Part shown: positions 51,701-63,445 of the stretch, piece after piece
Layout: each line of letters opens with the position of its first letter
How positions within the stretch are numbered: the first letter of the stretch is position 1
From: Planctomycetota bacterium
Lineage (GTDB): Bacteria; Planctomycetota; Phycisphaerae; UBA1845; UTPLA1
NCBI GenBank assembly: GCA_016712275.1
Contig: JADJRI010000004.1
Coordinates: forward strand, 62,001 to 126,000
Reading direction: 5' to 3'
Length of the DNA stretch: 64,000 bases
Program-made: the position numbers and the translations under genes
Notes under the pieces: generated by a model
The model's input: only the letters and a program-made list of their open reading frames with translations
What the model was told of the DNA's origin: nothing
Databases searched by the model: none

Positions 51701-53258
51701 CTTGCGCACGGCATTCGATGTGTCACTTGTATCCTGCGCCGCCATGAGCAGATCGATGTCCATTCTCAGAAGCTGTAATTCGATGCTGTTTGGATTGAGC
51801 CTTTCCAGCTCGCCCAAAACACGTGCCGCTTCTTCGATATGGCCGCCGCGCAACATGGCTTCGATTGTCATCAATGCGGGAATGGGTCCTTCGATGGCAC
51901 CGGTCGAATCGGAACGATAGAGCGCGGCGATTCGACCCTGTTGCCGTGTGCGGCGAAAGGCCTCGGCAAGCAACCCACGCATGGAATCGCTGAAATTCCT
52001 GGACTGCAAGTACGGCTCCAATCGGTCAATAACACGATATGGCAGGCCCTCGGCCAGCAGGACGGATGCCTCGAGGTGGGCACCGCGCATCGGTCTGCAA
52101 ATCAACGACCGGCACCATTTCCTTGTACTCATTCAGAAGTTCGCGGGCCGCAGAGACGCGATCTGTCGTCGCCAGGAGCTCGACGGCCATTGGCAGAATC
52201 TCAAGTCGATTGTGGGGTGCCGATAGGCCGCCAAGTAGTTCTTGAGCTTCGGTCGCTGCTTCGGCAGTTTTGCCTTGCGACGTCTTGATGCGAATTGACT
52301 GGATACCGCAATCGACCCGCCAATCCGCCACATCCAAGTAATAATCCTTGACCTGCTCGAGAGGGAGTTCTCGAGCGAGTCTGATTTGCGATTCCGCCAA
52401 GTCGAATTGACCACGAAGCCTTAATTCCTCCGACAGACCCAGCCGGGTCATTGCTGAAGCGCTGGGGAATTGCATTGCAACGGTAAGATCTTGTTGTATA
52501 GCCTCGAACAACTCCGCACGCGCGGCAGTCGGCTGAAATCGTGCGAGATTGCGCAGCAGACGGGCGCGTGCAAGTCGAGGATCGGGCGACTTTGGATCGC
52601 GGGTAATCGCACGGTCGAGCCAGGTTCGTGCGCGACCGGATTGTTTGACCGAGTCAATGGAAGCCATCATGACGCAAGCACGCACATACTCAGGCGTACG
52701 GTTAGGGTCTCCCTCAAGCTGTTGGATCAGGGCTCCCAATTCGCTGATCGCCGTTTCGGAATCATTTTTGCCGATCGCAGCCTGTGCGCGCCAGAAAGCG
52801 ACGAGCGGGTTGGTGGGTTCATACTCGGCAAGTCGATCGGCGGTGTATTGAAGCTCGATGAGGTCTCCTGTTGCCTGATAGAGAAATGCCAGTCTTTCGC
52901 AGATCGCGATATCAAATGCTCCGTCCCGCAGCAGGCGTCGGTAGGTGGAAATTGCGGTACTGATCGTAGCGGCCTGAGGAGGTTGAATGGACAAATGGGC
53001 TTCGGCGAATTGCCGGCAGATTGTCGCCACCTCGGGATCGGAACATCGTTCGATGTTGCGTCCGACATAGCGTCCAAGCAACTGGGCGGCCTTGGGCCAG
53101 TCTTGGCGATCAAACGCGGCGAGACCTTCGACCAGGGAATTCTCGATGTTCCTTTGGCTTTGCCATCGGCGGAGCTTGACAGCGCCCGCCCCCAGGAGGA
53201 TGAGTCCCAGAATGATGATGGCAAGAAGTCGAAAACGGATGTTTATGGACAAAGGCAT
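48776..53258 (-). CDS. Very large membrane-anchored TPR protein (frameshifted)
   Basis: About 1,490 residues. One N-terminal helix (FRLLAIIILGLILLGAGAV) anchors it. The rest is TPR-type helical repeats from end to end (EGLAAFDRQDWPKAAQLLGRYV, EDMLMMCINRDPAWSQPVLLLGAYYERLDQYEKAAQLYRRSL, ALNNLAWLLTTEKSNAAEAVQFARRAVELKP). One indel near 52085-52095 splits it: VPVVDLQTDA in the first frame continues as RGAHLEASVLLAEGLPYRV in the second. PEP-CTERM genes lie directly upstream on the same strand. This recalls the TPR protein PrsT encoded with PEP-CTERM/exosortase systems, although PrsT is a lipoprotein and no exosortase is visible here. An alternative start is 53285. Confidence 0.75.
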
Positions 53259-53408
53259 GAAATTCGGCTCCACCGGGCCAGGCATTACAAGTTGGCCCCG
53301 GTCTTGGATAGGATCATAGGTCGTGAGATGTTACTGTGAAAATGAGCTTTCGTGATATGCTAATTATGTCGGATAATAAGGTGGTCTTGCTTGCAGTTTC
53401 GCCCAACA

Positions 53409-53446
53409 AAAGAGCCCCGGAGATGTCGCGACATCCGGGGCTCTTT
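53409..53446 (-). terminator. Bidirectional terminator-like palindrome
   Basis: Twelve perfect base pairs (AAAGAGCCCCGG) enclose a self-complementary ATGTCGCGACAT. On the minus strand the stem is followed by TTTTGTTGG, fitting termination of the PEP-CTERM gene that ends at 53509 and separating it from the TPR gene. Confidence 0.75.
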
Positions 53447-53508
53447 GAGCACTTCTACAATCGTAATGGGCTTTTCGAAGCTTCAACGCTGGGCTGAATA
53501 AAGCCCGC

Positions 53509-54224
53509 TTATTGCGCACGGAAGCGACACACGACGATGATTGCACCGATTCCTAGGAATCCGAGCAGCAACGCGCCGGGGGCTGGAATGACCAGTGTGA
53601 GTTGGCTGCCGCGATTTCCGACAAAGCCGCCGTTACCAGATTTGGCCCATAACTGCATGACGCGAACGTCTCCAATATCGGTCCAACCGGCCTGTGAGGC
53701 ACCGTTTGCGAAATCGACAAGCCCATTATTGTCAAGGCCGGTGGGGCTTCCATCCACAGGTCTCATTGTTTGATTTTGAAGGTAATAAATGGCCTGCTGC
53801 AATTGGGCGGCTGCCATTGTTCTGGCAGTCGAGCCGTCTGGCGCCGTAAAGCTCGCACCGCCAACGAGCGAAGCATCTAGTGAGGCGGGATTGGTGCGAA
53901 AGCGTGGTAGAGATAGGCTGTTCGAATATCGAGCGGCTCCGACGCGCTGCCATTGCTAGTCTGCCCGACAGCTGAGCTGGTTGACAGGTTTACAAAGTAC
54001 GAGCCCGATGTGACCGGCAGCGACGTTTCAAGGCAGAACGACTGAAACCCGGTGATCGCATATGGATCGGGCAGAACATTGGTGCCGATACTCTGCACAA
54101 GAAATGCGCCGCCTATGTTTGAATCCTGTACAGGCGACGTGGATTGAATCGTCACCTTGTAGGACGCCGACGCAGAAGCTGACGCGCAGGCCATAACTAA
54201 AATGTTGGCAAGTAGTTTCTTCAT
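53509..54224 (-). CDS. PEP-CTERM-type secreted protein (frameshifted)
   Basis: About 238 residues. Signal peptide MKKLLANILVMACASASASAS. The body reads ITGFQSFCLETS and AYLYHAFA. At ~53885-53900 an indel shifts the frame, and it continues as NPASLDASLVGGASF, AAAQLQQAIYYLQNQ and GDVRVMQLWAKSGNGG. The C terminus QLTLVIPAPGALLLGFLGIGAIIVVCRFRAQ is a PEP-CTERM-type sorting tail: PAPG, a hydrophobic helix and basic residues. Such tails direct proteins to exosortase-dependent processing. The layout (Phe-Cys-Leu-Glu, AxYLYxxF, AIxYL, GDVRVMxL) closely matches the next gene upstream, so the two are paralogues. Confidence 0.75.
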
Positions 54225-54366
54225 TATTCTGCACTCACGAATCAAGATCGAATCGGGATTGCAAATTCAGCAAACCCAGAGCATTCGGTTATTGATTCCC
54301 TTTTGTTTCTTTTACCTGTTGAATCAGTACCCAACTCCGGGAACATCTAATAAGCAAGAATTCGCG

Positions 54367-55044
54367 TCAAAATGCCGCATTTGCAACGCGAGTTGTTCGG
54401 TACCACTTGAACCAGATGGCGAAACCAATTCCGATGATCCCAAGGATCAATGCGCTGGGAGCTGGAATGATCGTCAACTGGTCTTGGTTGTTCCCGTTTA
54501 CGTTGTGCGGTCCATTGAACAGTCTGAGAATGCGGACATCACCGATTCCGGACCAGATGATTTGTCCATCACTTCCGCTGTGGGTTGCTTCGTAGGCTGC
54601 CTGGGCAAAGGAGTTGTTCGAACCGGCGCTTCCACCCATGTAGTACCAGATGGCCTTCTGCAGTGTATTCGCGCTGCTCCGTCGATTGGTTTGATTGGGG
54701 CCATAGTCGTATCCGGGAAGCGTGCCCATCCGAAAGTTGTAGTAAAGGTAAGCCACTTCCGGAGCCAGTGGGATGTAACCCGCCACGGTGAAGTCGCCAA
54801 TCGAGAAGTCGTATGGGCCGCCGAGACCGATCGTTTCATTTGACTGAACACGAAAGGTCTGAAACGAATCGCTGCTCACGTCGGCCGGCAAACCCGTCAA
54901 TCCGGCGTCTCCGTTGAGGGGCGTTGCGGTGAATTCGCCGCCAACGCCGGCCTGATAGGGTCCGGCCGTTATTCTTACTTGATCCGCGAAGCTGTTGGAC
55001 GAAATGACGAGCAGCAGCGCGATAGTTGAAAGTGTTTTTTTCAT
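54367..55044 (-). CDS. PEP-CTERM-type secreted protein
   Basis: 225 residues, intact. Signal peptide MKKTLSTIALLLVISSNSFA. Core motifs: SFQTFRVQSNETI, APEVAYLYYNFRMG, NTLQKAIWYYMGG, GIGDVRILRLFNG. The tail QLTIIPAPSALILGIIGIGFAIWFKWYRTTR is a PEP-CTERM-type sorting signal with PAPS, a hydrophobic helix and basic end. It is a paralogue of the downstream gene. The first in-frame ATG (55083) adds 13 residues without signal features, so 55044 is chosen. The likely fate is export, then exosortase-type cleavage and attachment to the cell surface or matrix. Confidence 0.8.
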   Translation of the reverse strand: MKKTLSTIALLLVISSNSFADQVRITAGPYQAGVGGEFTATPLNGDAGLTGLPADVSSDSFQTFRVQSNETIGLGGPYDFSIGDFTVAGYIPLAPEVAYLYYNFRMGTLPGYDYGPNQTNRRSSANTLQKAIWYYMGGSAGSNNSFAQAAYEATHSGSDGQIIWSGIGDVRILRLFNGPHNVNGNNQDQLTIIPAPSALILGIIGIGFAIWFKWYRTTRVANAAF

Positions 55045-55128
55045 TTTTTGGACACCTTGTGTATCTTTGAACAAACCGGGCAAGCCGCATCTTGAAAGCA
55101 GCCGCCAGGAGAAATACGAGAATTCGAC

Positions 55129-55839
55129 TTAATTGACTAAATTGAAGTTGAGTGACGATAGACGGGCACTATTTGATGGATGGGGGCCGCGCGTTGTTGC
55201 GCAGGCGGTGCAATCGCGCCCGGCAAAAATGGGAGAATCATCAACCTGAGAAGTGACAAGGCTCTCGGAAGTTACAACAAATGAATCCAATGGAACAAGG
55301 GCCGGACTGTTAAACACAAGATCGAATGGCGTGACATGGCCGACTTGTACTGGACCGCCACTGTGATACCAATCCGGCACCGCACAGTGCATGTATTTTG
55401 CAGACTTGGTGACCTGCCACGCGCTTACCGAAAGGAGAGCCGACAGCAGGAGTTTAAGACTGCTCGGCGGCGCTGGCACCTTCATTTGGGCAGTGCCGGC
55501 ATCATGCCCAGATTCTTCGTTTGAATGGCCAAGTGCAACCTCGCAACCAAGGGCTTTATTGGGCAAGCTTTGAACTGGTGCATCAGATTTTGGCTCGGAA
55601 AGGGAAGCGGCCGCATTGCCCAACTTTGGAGTTGCTTCGATGCAAGTGATTAATTCGCCTCGCGCGGTCGCGCAATTCATCAACATCGCCAAACCAGCGA
55701 CGAGAATCAGGAATTGATGTGCGCCTCGAAACATACGTATCCAAGCCCTCGATATCCTTGCGATTTTAGAGACTCCGCATGAAGATCGCAAGCCTTTTTG
55801 AACATCGAAATACGGTGGCCCAAAGCACTTATGGCACAA
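55129..55839 (-). CDS. Exported protein with internal PAPPS-hydrophobic segment and DWYHSGGPVQVGH motif
   Basis: 236 residues. An N-terminal hydrophobic stretch (FLILVAGLAMLMNCATARG) acts as a signal. Midway, VPAPPSSLKLLLSALLSVSAWQVTKSAKYMH resembles a PEP-CTERM tail, but it is followed by PDWYHSGGPVQVGHVTPFDL and ~70 more residues, so it is not C-terminal. It may be a single-pass anchor with a conserved extracytoplasmic part. I recall similar DWYHxGGPxQxGH proteins in planctomycetes but know no function. The start may be ATG 55734 (MFRGAHQF), closer to the signal. It stands upstream of two PEP-CTERM genes on the same strand. Confidence 0.55.
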   Translation of the reverse strand: MCHKCFGPPYFDVQKGLRSSCGVSKIARISRAWIRMFRGAHQFLILVAGLAMLMNCATARGELITCIEATPKLGNAAASLSEPKSDAPVQSLPNKALGCEVALGHSNEESGHDAGTAQMKVPAPPSSLKLLLSALLSVSAWQVTKSAKYMHCAVPDWYHSGGPVQVGHVTPFDLVFNSPALVPLDSFVVTSESLVTSQVDDSPIFAGRDCTACATTRGPHPSNSARLSSLNFNLVN

Positions 55840-56545
55840 TAATTAGGGTCCGAGAAAGAACTAGCATGGAAGCGTTTATCAATCAGCTAACCAAGGAAAT
55901 TCGTAAAACGTCGATCGTGGATCTCAAAACGCTTGATTTTTAGGTGCGGTTCGAATATACATACTCGGACGTTGTTTTGCACACCGGTTTACTTGACGAG
56001 AATCCAGGGGTGGAGGTCAACGACAACAAACCGTAGAAGCATCGCATTCCCCAACAGGCGACATTCCATGATTGAGTGATGGGTACCTTCCACATGCCTG
56101 TTGTCGCGTTCGACTCGTGCATCGACCGACCCTCCCACAGTCGGTACCACGCGCGCGAATGCGACACATTCAAGTCCCACCTGTGAATTACGGTTCAATT
56201 AGATCGGCTGGTAAGTGAGATTGCGGAGTTTTGCGCATTCTTGTGCGTCGAACTGGCGTTCGACGTTCTTCGACCATGTTGGACTTAGGGATCGTACGCG
56301 GCGAGCACTAAGGATCATTCAAATTGAAGAGCCGATAACAATAGTGCCAGGGATGACCGGTAACATTTTGGTCGCTGGAAGGTCCAAGAAAGGCTGACCC
56401 AAAGGCCTTTTGCCGTTATGGACGAACCATTGGTCCTTGGATTTTGCGCAATCAATGCGACCCAGACGCTCTACGGAATTTCCTAAATTGTAAATTTGGA
56501 GAGGGCAGTTGTTAATCTCGGAAAACTAGGAACTCTGGAGAGCTC
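55840..56545. other. 706-base gap without a supported gene
   Basis: Lower GC than the surroundings. A 25-codon frame (55866-55943, MEAFINQLTKEIRKTSIVDL) is the only plus-strand start of interest, and it has no recognisable ribosome binding site or family. The gap must contain the promoters of the divergent genes at both ends. Confidence 0.4.
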
Positions 56546-59500
56546 ATGCAAACTAATCCACGAATTTTTCGTGGGCGGATCATTCTGGTCGCCCTCCTGG
56601 TTGCGACAGCGTGTAGTTTTGGGGCTGGGTGCGGTTCGGAAGAGATCCCCGGAAGCGGGATTCTGGGCGAAGGACCGGACGGTACCAATGGCGGACCACT
56701 GAATGGCGAATTATTTACCGCCTCGCCGGCCGGTGGAATTCAGGAAGCCAACATCACTTTCACGGTAACCTCGGATGCGCCTTTTCACCGGCGCCTGGGA
56801 ACATTCCTGGAATTTTGGGGATGGCGGAACATCGGCCGGTCCGGAGGTGGAGCATCTGTACACCCAACCGGGAATTTATACTGTTGTTTTGTCATCGGTA
56901 CCCACGGTTAATTCGGGAGCACCCGATGCACCGATTGTTGCATCATTGCCCGTGTACGTTTTACCTGCCTACACCATTGAATCAGCAGGCGATGATACTT
57001 CTCCTTTGACGGTCTATTTTGCCGCAGATACGCTCATCGATGATTCTGCATTTTCGAGTGGATTGACATGGGATTTTGGCGACAACCAAATGGGAACCGG
57101 AAAGACCACTACGCATACTTACGCCGCACCCGGAACTTATAATGTTGTCCTATCATTCGTCGTGGGGACACTTTCCTTTAATTGTTCTCAAGTCCAGACG
57201 GTCGTCCCGAAAGCAACCGGTGATAAGCCGCTCGTCGCGGATGCGGGTCCCAATCAAACGGTCACTGAAGGGGATATCGTTGCTTTGGGCGGTACGGGCA
57301 ATAACGGTGACGGTCCTAATGTTAATTATGAGTGGAGCCAGTTGTCGGGCCCCACGGTTACCCTTAATGATCCCGGCCTGCGACATCCTACGTTTGTGGC
57401 GCCGGAAGTCACGACGACCAGCGTTTGTGAGATGCGACTGGAAGCCTTTCGAAACTCGCAATCCCGTGTCAGCACGGTGCGAATCACCATCCTTGACGAT
57501 GATGCCGTCGGCGGCGAGCTTACCATCAACGGATCCAATAACCTGGAGAGCACCGGCGCGCCGGGCGGTCCATTCAATCCATCGAATATCGTTTACACAT
57601 TGACGAATACGGGCGGCCTGCCAATCGATTGGCTTGCCGTAGGCTCCGATACATGGATCTCGCTTTCGACCGCCGGCGGCACCATTGCGCCGGGCGAAAG
57701 CAGCTTCTTGGGCGTGGCGGTCAATCTGACTGCGAATAATTTTGCCGCGGGCAATTATTCCGGCTCGGTTCGAATCACCAATGCGACGGATGGTCAGGGT
57801 GGCGGCACTCGTGATGTGAATTTGTCGATTGTCGGACCGACTGGCGGAACTCTGGCCGTCACTCCGAACACGGACCTGGCAAGTTCGGGCCTGGTGGGCG
57901 GACCTTTCACGCCGGCAGCAATTGTCTATACGCTAACAAATCCCGGGACTAATTCGATCGATTGGGCAGCGACCGGCACGGAATCCTGGACCTCTCTTTC
58001 AGCGACGAGTGGTTCACTCGCTTCCGGAGCCACGACGGACGTAACCGTCACGATTAATTCCGGAGCAACGGGATTATCGCCCGGAAATCACACCGACACC
58101 GTTTCATTCACGAACGTGACCAACGGCAGCGGCAACACCACTCGCACGGTTTCGCTCGCGATCAACCCGCCGCCTGGCGCCCTCACGATCACGCCAAACA
58201 TTCCGACGATAAGTTCAGGAAATGCCGGCGGCCCGTTCAGCACAAGCAATAATATCTATACCTTGCGGAACATCGGCGGTACGCCCATCGACTGGACCGC
58301 AACAAAAACCCAGAACTGGGTTTCGGTGAGCAGCGCCTCGGGAACGCTTGCGGCCGGCGCGACGATCAATTTGACCGTCAGCATCAATTCGAGTGCCAAT
58401 GGACTGTCGGTCGGCGGCTACAACGATACGGTGACCATCAGGAATTCAACCAATGGCGTTGGCAATTCCACGCGGGGCGTGATGCTGAGTGTAAACGCGC
58501 CGCCGGGTGCCCTCGCAATCACCCCGTCTGCCGGGCTTTCCACTTCCGGCACCGTGGGAGGGCCGTTCACGCCCGGAAGTCAGGCCTATACCCTTACGAA
58601 CACGGGCGGCGTTCCCATCAACTGGTCTGCTTCCAGAAATCAGACATGGACGACACTTTCGTCGACCAACGGCACTTTGTCGGCCGGCGCGAATACGACG
58701 GTCACTGTGTCGATTAATTCGAATGCCAATGCGCTCACGGCTGGAAATTACTCTGACACCGTTACGTTTACCAATGCGACAAATGGAAGCGGTAACACCT
58801 CGCGAGCCGTTTCACTCATGGTAAATCCGGCGCCGGGTGTCCTGGCGGTGACGCCCACGAGCGGCTTCAATTCGTCAGGTACGGCTGGCGGCCCATTCAG
58901 TCCGGCGAACAAGACATATACCCTGACAAACAGCGGCGGCACCACGCTTAATTGGTCCGTTTCGAAAAATCAGTCGTGGGTCACGGCCAGTCCGGCATCC
59001 GGCTCGCTGGCGGCAGGCGCCAATGTGGTGGTAACCGTTTCCATCAATTCCAACGCCGATTCACTTGCAACCGGAAGCTACTCGGATTCGGTATCCATTA
59101 CGAATCTGACGAATGGGAACGGCAACACGACCCGTTCGGTGGCATTGACGGTCAATGCCGCACCCGGTGCATTATCGGTGACACCGTCCAGCGGCCTGAC
59201 CAGCTCCGGAACCGTGGGCGGTCCCTTCAGCCCAGCCAGCAAGATTTACACGCTGACAAATTTTGGCGGCACGTCGATCAACTGGACTGCAGCGAAGACT
59301 CAAAGCTGGGTGACGCTCAGCAGTTCAGGCGGCACATTGGCGGCCGGCGCGAACACGACCGTTACGGTCTCGATCAATTCGAATGCAAATTCGCTGGCCG
59401 CTGGAAGCTTTTCCGATGCGGTTACGTTTACTAATTCGACGAATGGGACAGGTAATACAACGCGGCCGGTCTCACTGACGGTCAATAGCGCTACTCCGGC

Positions 59501-62176
59501 TGGCCCGATGACGGCGCCATTTTCCCCAACTTCAGCGACCATTAACGGTATACTGGCCGCGGGCGAATGGACCGACGCGAACTCCTATTCGATGGACGCA
59601 GCCAACCAAGTCGCACCCGGCGTGGTCATTGAAGGCACAACGACGACATCGACCGACGCTTCCGCTGTCATCTACGTCAAGCAGGATTCGAACTTTGTGT
59701 ATGTGGCAGTGGATGTGACGGATGACAGCGTAGTTAATTCAGCCGCAGATGTGTGGGATGCAGACTCCGTTGAACTCTTTCTAGACGCCAACAACAGCAA
59801 CACGGTCGACATTGGTTCTGAGCGTTTGCAGTTTGACGTCAACGCAGGTGGTGGTACAGCGGCCACTTCTGGCGTTCCATCGGGTAGTTGGAATGGCGCG
59901 GGCGCAACGCGCTCCGGCGGCTATGTTGTCGAGTTTCGGCTGTCCAAGAGTGCCCTCGGATTGACCTCGTCACAGACTTATGGATTCGACGTTCATGTAC
60001 ATGATGTCGAACCGTCGGCCGGCACGTTGCAAACCGGATACTGGTACTTTTCCGCTGGACCCTCGCCGGAGAGCGACGAGTCGCAATGGGGCAATCTCAT
60101 TCTGTCGGCAGTATCACAGGCGACACTTTCAGTCACCCCGTCAACCGGACTGATGGCGACCGGACTTCAAGGCGGACCTTTTTCGCCCAATAGCAAGGTC
60201 TTCACGCTGACCAATAACGGCACTTTGTCGATGAATTGGACGGCGGCCAAGACGCAGAACTGGGTTAATCTCAGTTCGGCTTCGGGCACCCTTGCAGCGG
60301 GTGCAAACACAACAGTTACGGTGTCGTTAAATGCAAATGCACTGGCGGCAGGCAGCTTCAGTGACACAGTGACATTCACGAATACGACCGATGGCAACGG
60401 AAATACCACGCGGCCGATCGCACTGACGGTGACTTCGCCTGTCGGCGTGCTGGCTGTGGCGGGGTCCGGTGGGACAACCTGTTCCGGCCCGTTCGGCGGG
60501 CCTTTCTCGACGACTTCTTCTCCCTACACGCTCACCAACACGGGTAACGCCACAATGAACTGGACGGCTACCCCGACGCAGAATTGGGTTACGCCTAACC
60601 CGGCTTCGGGTTCGCTGCCGGCCGGTGCGAGTACGACGGTGAATGTATCGGTCAATTCGAATGCCAATGCGCTGGCGGCGGGGAGCTACTCCGATACGGT
60701 GACGTTCACGAACACGACGAATGGCACTGGCAATACGACGAGGCCGGTGGCGTTGACGGTGAATTCGACGTCTGCGCAGGCGATGAGCACGGCGAGCCGG
60801 ACGAGCGGCGTGGCGCCGTTGGCGGTGTTTTTTGACGCGACACTCCCGCAAAGCGGAGTCGTGCAGCCTTCCGAAAATGTAGCAGGTACGCTGAACTATG
60901 CATCTCAAACCTACGTTTGGGACTTTGGGGATCCAGCCAGCGGAAACTGGACAAGGGTCGACTAGATGCCAATACGCAACAATACGCGTCTCGCAACAGC
61001 GCAACAGGCTACACAAGCGCACATGTATTTGAGCTCCCAATCGGTGTTTCTTCAGCAAATTATTCCGTGACACTTACGGTAACAGATGAGTTTGGTAATC
61101 AGCATGTTTACCATCAAACGATTTCAGTACAGGGATTTAGCGGCACGACATATTACGTCTCAAGCAGTGGTTCCGATAGTAACAACGGAACGTCACCATC
61201 TACACCATTTAGCACGGTCCAAAAGGGGTTGTCGGTACTCAGTAGTGGAAAGCGATTGTTGTTGAACAAAGGCGACACATTTTCAGCAGGCAACGTCGAT
61301 CTGCCGTCAAACAGTCAACTCGGCGCCTATGGTTCTGGAGCACTTCCAATCATAAACGGCAATATTAGCCCAGACTCTACTACTACAGTAATGGACATAA
61401 GATTGGACTGCGGAGGCGCTAGCGCATTCATCGACGTCTGGAACATTACTGATTTGTTGGTATTGCGGGTGACGATGGTGAACACTGACCATGGTGCCGG
61501 CGATTGGTATGGCAATCGACTCTTCTTAGTAGATTCCACGATTACAAATGCCGCATTGGTGAGTATTTTCACAGATTGTAACCGTTTGGCATTGTTGGGC
61601 AATATGTTCGATCGAGCGATCAATAGCCACAACTTGTACCTGGGTGTTAATCGTGGTGTGGTAAGTGCGAATAATGTCTGGAAGCCGTCCACATCAGGAT
61701 CCGGCCGCCATTGCATGAGAATTGCAGCAAGCCCGGTCAATCCGGCATTTCTCACTATCACAGACAATGACTTTGATGGATCTACAACGTGGTGCGCTAT
61801 TCAGTTTCGATCTTCGAGCGGTACATATGAACCGAATGCCCATATGGACAATTTGCTCTTTGAAAGAAATATCGTTCGCAGTAATTCTGACACGAAATTG
61901 ATTTTGTGCATGGGAGATTACCTTAATACGACCATCAGAAGCAATAACTTTAGCAATGCATCGCCACCGGGGGGCTTCACTACGTTTGAAATTGAACCAC
62001 ATAGCGATCCCGGTTACAGTGGGCACGACGGTCCTCGGGGCGTCTGGTTTCACGACAATACTATCACGAATAATGGAGCAACTTGGTTCAGCAATACTTC
62101 ACCAGACTCACAAAGCGTCTTTGTTTACGAAAACGCTGTCAACGGCCAGTTTATCGCTGGCAATCCGCCTCCATAA
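56546..62176 (+). CDS. Giant multidomain surface lipoprotein: PKD, eight BACON-like repeats, CBM9-like domain, beta-helix (two frameshifts)
   Basis: About 1,880 codons. The leader ALLVATACSFGAGCGSEE ends in a lipobox. PKD-type domains follow (WNFGDGGTSAG, TWDFGDNQMGTGKTTTHTYAAPGTYNVVLSF, VADAGPNQTVTEGD). Six ~110-residue BACON-like repeats run from 57511 to 59500 (pattern GGPFxPxxxxYTLTNxGGxxINW ... YSDTVTFTNxTNGxGNTTR). A CBM9-like sugar-binding domain (59511-60110, AVIYVKQDSNFVYVAVDVTDDS), repeats seven and eight, a last PKD (YVWDFGDPASGNW) and a parallel beta-helix (61140 to the end) complete it. Extra T near 56781 and an indel near 60955 break the frame; domain order is continuous across both. 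A likely adhesin or polysaccharide-binding protein. Confidence 0.75.
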
Positions 62177-62213
62177 AGCAGTTGACGGAATATTCGAGAC
62201 GGTATTCTTGTGA

Positions 62214-63401
62214 TCAATGTGCATCTGACGCGGATATTAAGTGCCGTACCCGCGCAAGAAAAGTCTGCTCAAATGTATGACGAGATGCAAAATCTCTTGC
62301 TTGAAGGCTTGCTTGGCATAAAGATGGTCGACCACGATTTAGATCAACGATGGCGCGAGCCAGGAATTCGGGCTTATTAATCGGGGACGCCACACCAACG
62401 CCGGACATTTCAACCATTCCGGCAAAGGCTTCATTCGCGTAACCGACAATCGGCAACCCGCAAGCCATCGTCTCAAGATAAGTGCACGACGGATCGCCCT
62501 GAGGATGGCAACAGACAAACAGGTCGACCGATTCGGTTAGCGTCGGAATGAGTTCCGTTGCGAAATCCAGTGTCCCTCGCAAATGGACATTTTGTAAGAG
62601 ATTTATGGCTGTTAGTTCTTGTTGAATCGTTTGCTTGAGCGGTCCATCGCCGAAAATTTCGAGGCTGAAGGGAACTCCGGATTGTCGAAGCTCATTTGCC
62701 ACACGGGGTAAATGATTCACGCCCTTCATTGCTGCAAGCCTTCCTGAAAAAGCAAGCCTTATTGGACGTCCATCAATTAGGTGACGCGTGCGATTTGCAA
62801 TGGTCGCATCGGACGCAAGCATCGATTGATTGGAGCGATTGTCAAAGTACAACATCGGATTGCAATTCAGTTTTCCGTAGAGATGGTATGCAGGCGTACC
62901 ATTACATTGGAGACCCGCGGCGAGGCGGATAGCTTTTCTCCTACGTCGCTCCATTCGAGATGCCCACAAGTAACGCCGAAGGCGCAGAACTGGATTAGAA
63001 GTGCCAGATGCAATAATTTGCCGGCGCGTTCGAAGTGTGTATTCTATTACACAAACAACTGGCACTCCTATTCTCCGGCAGATTTCAGGAATGTGCAGTT
63101 GCTTCCAATCGTCTAGCGAGCAACTCACTATCGACGCTGTGCGAAGCACATTGTCGATACTTGGATCGGACCAATCCATCGTAACAATATCAAATGGCAA
63201 GTCTGAAGGCCGAACCTCGATATTATCGAGGTTGTTATTGGGCCGATCATCGGCCTCTGCCATAACGGTGGCACTTCCGGGCCAGTACTTCATATACTCG
63301 AGCATCCCATCAATGAATTTGCGAGTCAACACGACCTTGCCGCCCGTAGTCGAACGGATTTTGAGTGGCGAGAGTAGTATCAGTTGGTGATTAGTCGGCA
63401 T
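62214..63401 (-). CDS. GT4-type glycosyltransferase
   Basis: 395 residues with a GT-B fold. The donor-binding half shows IRLAFSGRLAAMKGVNHLPRVANEL, FSLEIFGDGPLKQTI, NVHLRGTLDF and PSCTYLETMACGLPIVGYANEAFAGMV, the E-x7-E region of family GT4. It uses a nucleotide sugar to extend a glycan or glycolipid. The acceptor half (LSPLKIRSTTGGKVVLTRKFIDGML) resembles polysaccharide-synthesis enzymes. ATG 63401 (MPTNHQLILLS) is preferred because upstream codons run into tandem TATGAGTA repeats. It may be the edge of an exopolysaccharide cluster cut off by the insertion element to the right. Confidence 0.85.
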   Translation of the reverse strand: MPTNHQLILLSPLKIRSTTGGKVVLTRKFIDGMLEYMKYWPGSATVMAEADDRPNNNLDNIEVRPSDLPFDIVTMDWSDPSIDNVLRTASIVSCSLDDWKQLHIPEICRRIGVPVVCVIEYTLRTRRQIIASGTSNPVLRLRRYLWASRMERRRRKAIRLAAGLQCNGTPAYHLYGKLNCNPMLYFDNRSNQSMLASDATIANRTRHLIDGRPIRLAFSGRLAAMKGVNHLPRVANELRQSGVPFSLEIFGDGPLKQTIQQELTAINLLQNVHLRGTLDFATELIPTLTESVDLFVCCHPQGDPSCTYLETMACGLPIVGYANEAFAGMVEMSGVGVASPINKPEFLARAIVDLNRGRPSLCQASLQARDFASRHTFEQTFLARVRHLISASDAH

Positions 63402-63425
63402 ATGAGTATATGAGTATATGAGTAC
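63402..63425. repeat. Tandem octamer repeat TATGAGTA x3
   Basis: Three head-to-tail copies of TATGAGTA directly before the glycosyltransferase start codon. Slippage here could alter promoter or leader spacing of the minus-strand gene. Confidence 0.75.
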
Positions 63426-63445
63426 TAGCAGCCTGTGGTAGAACC

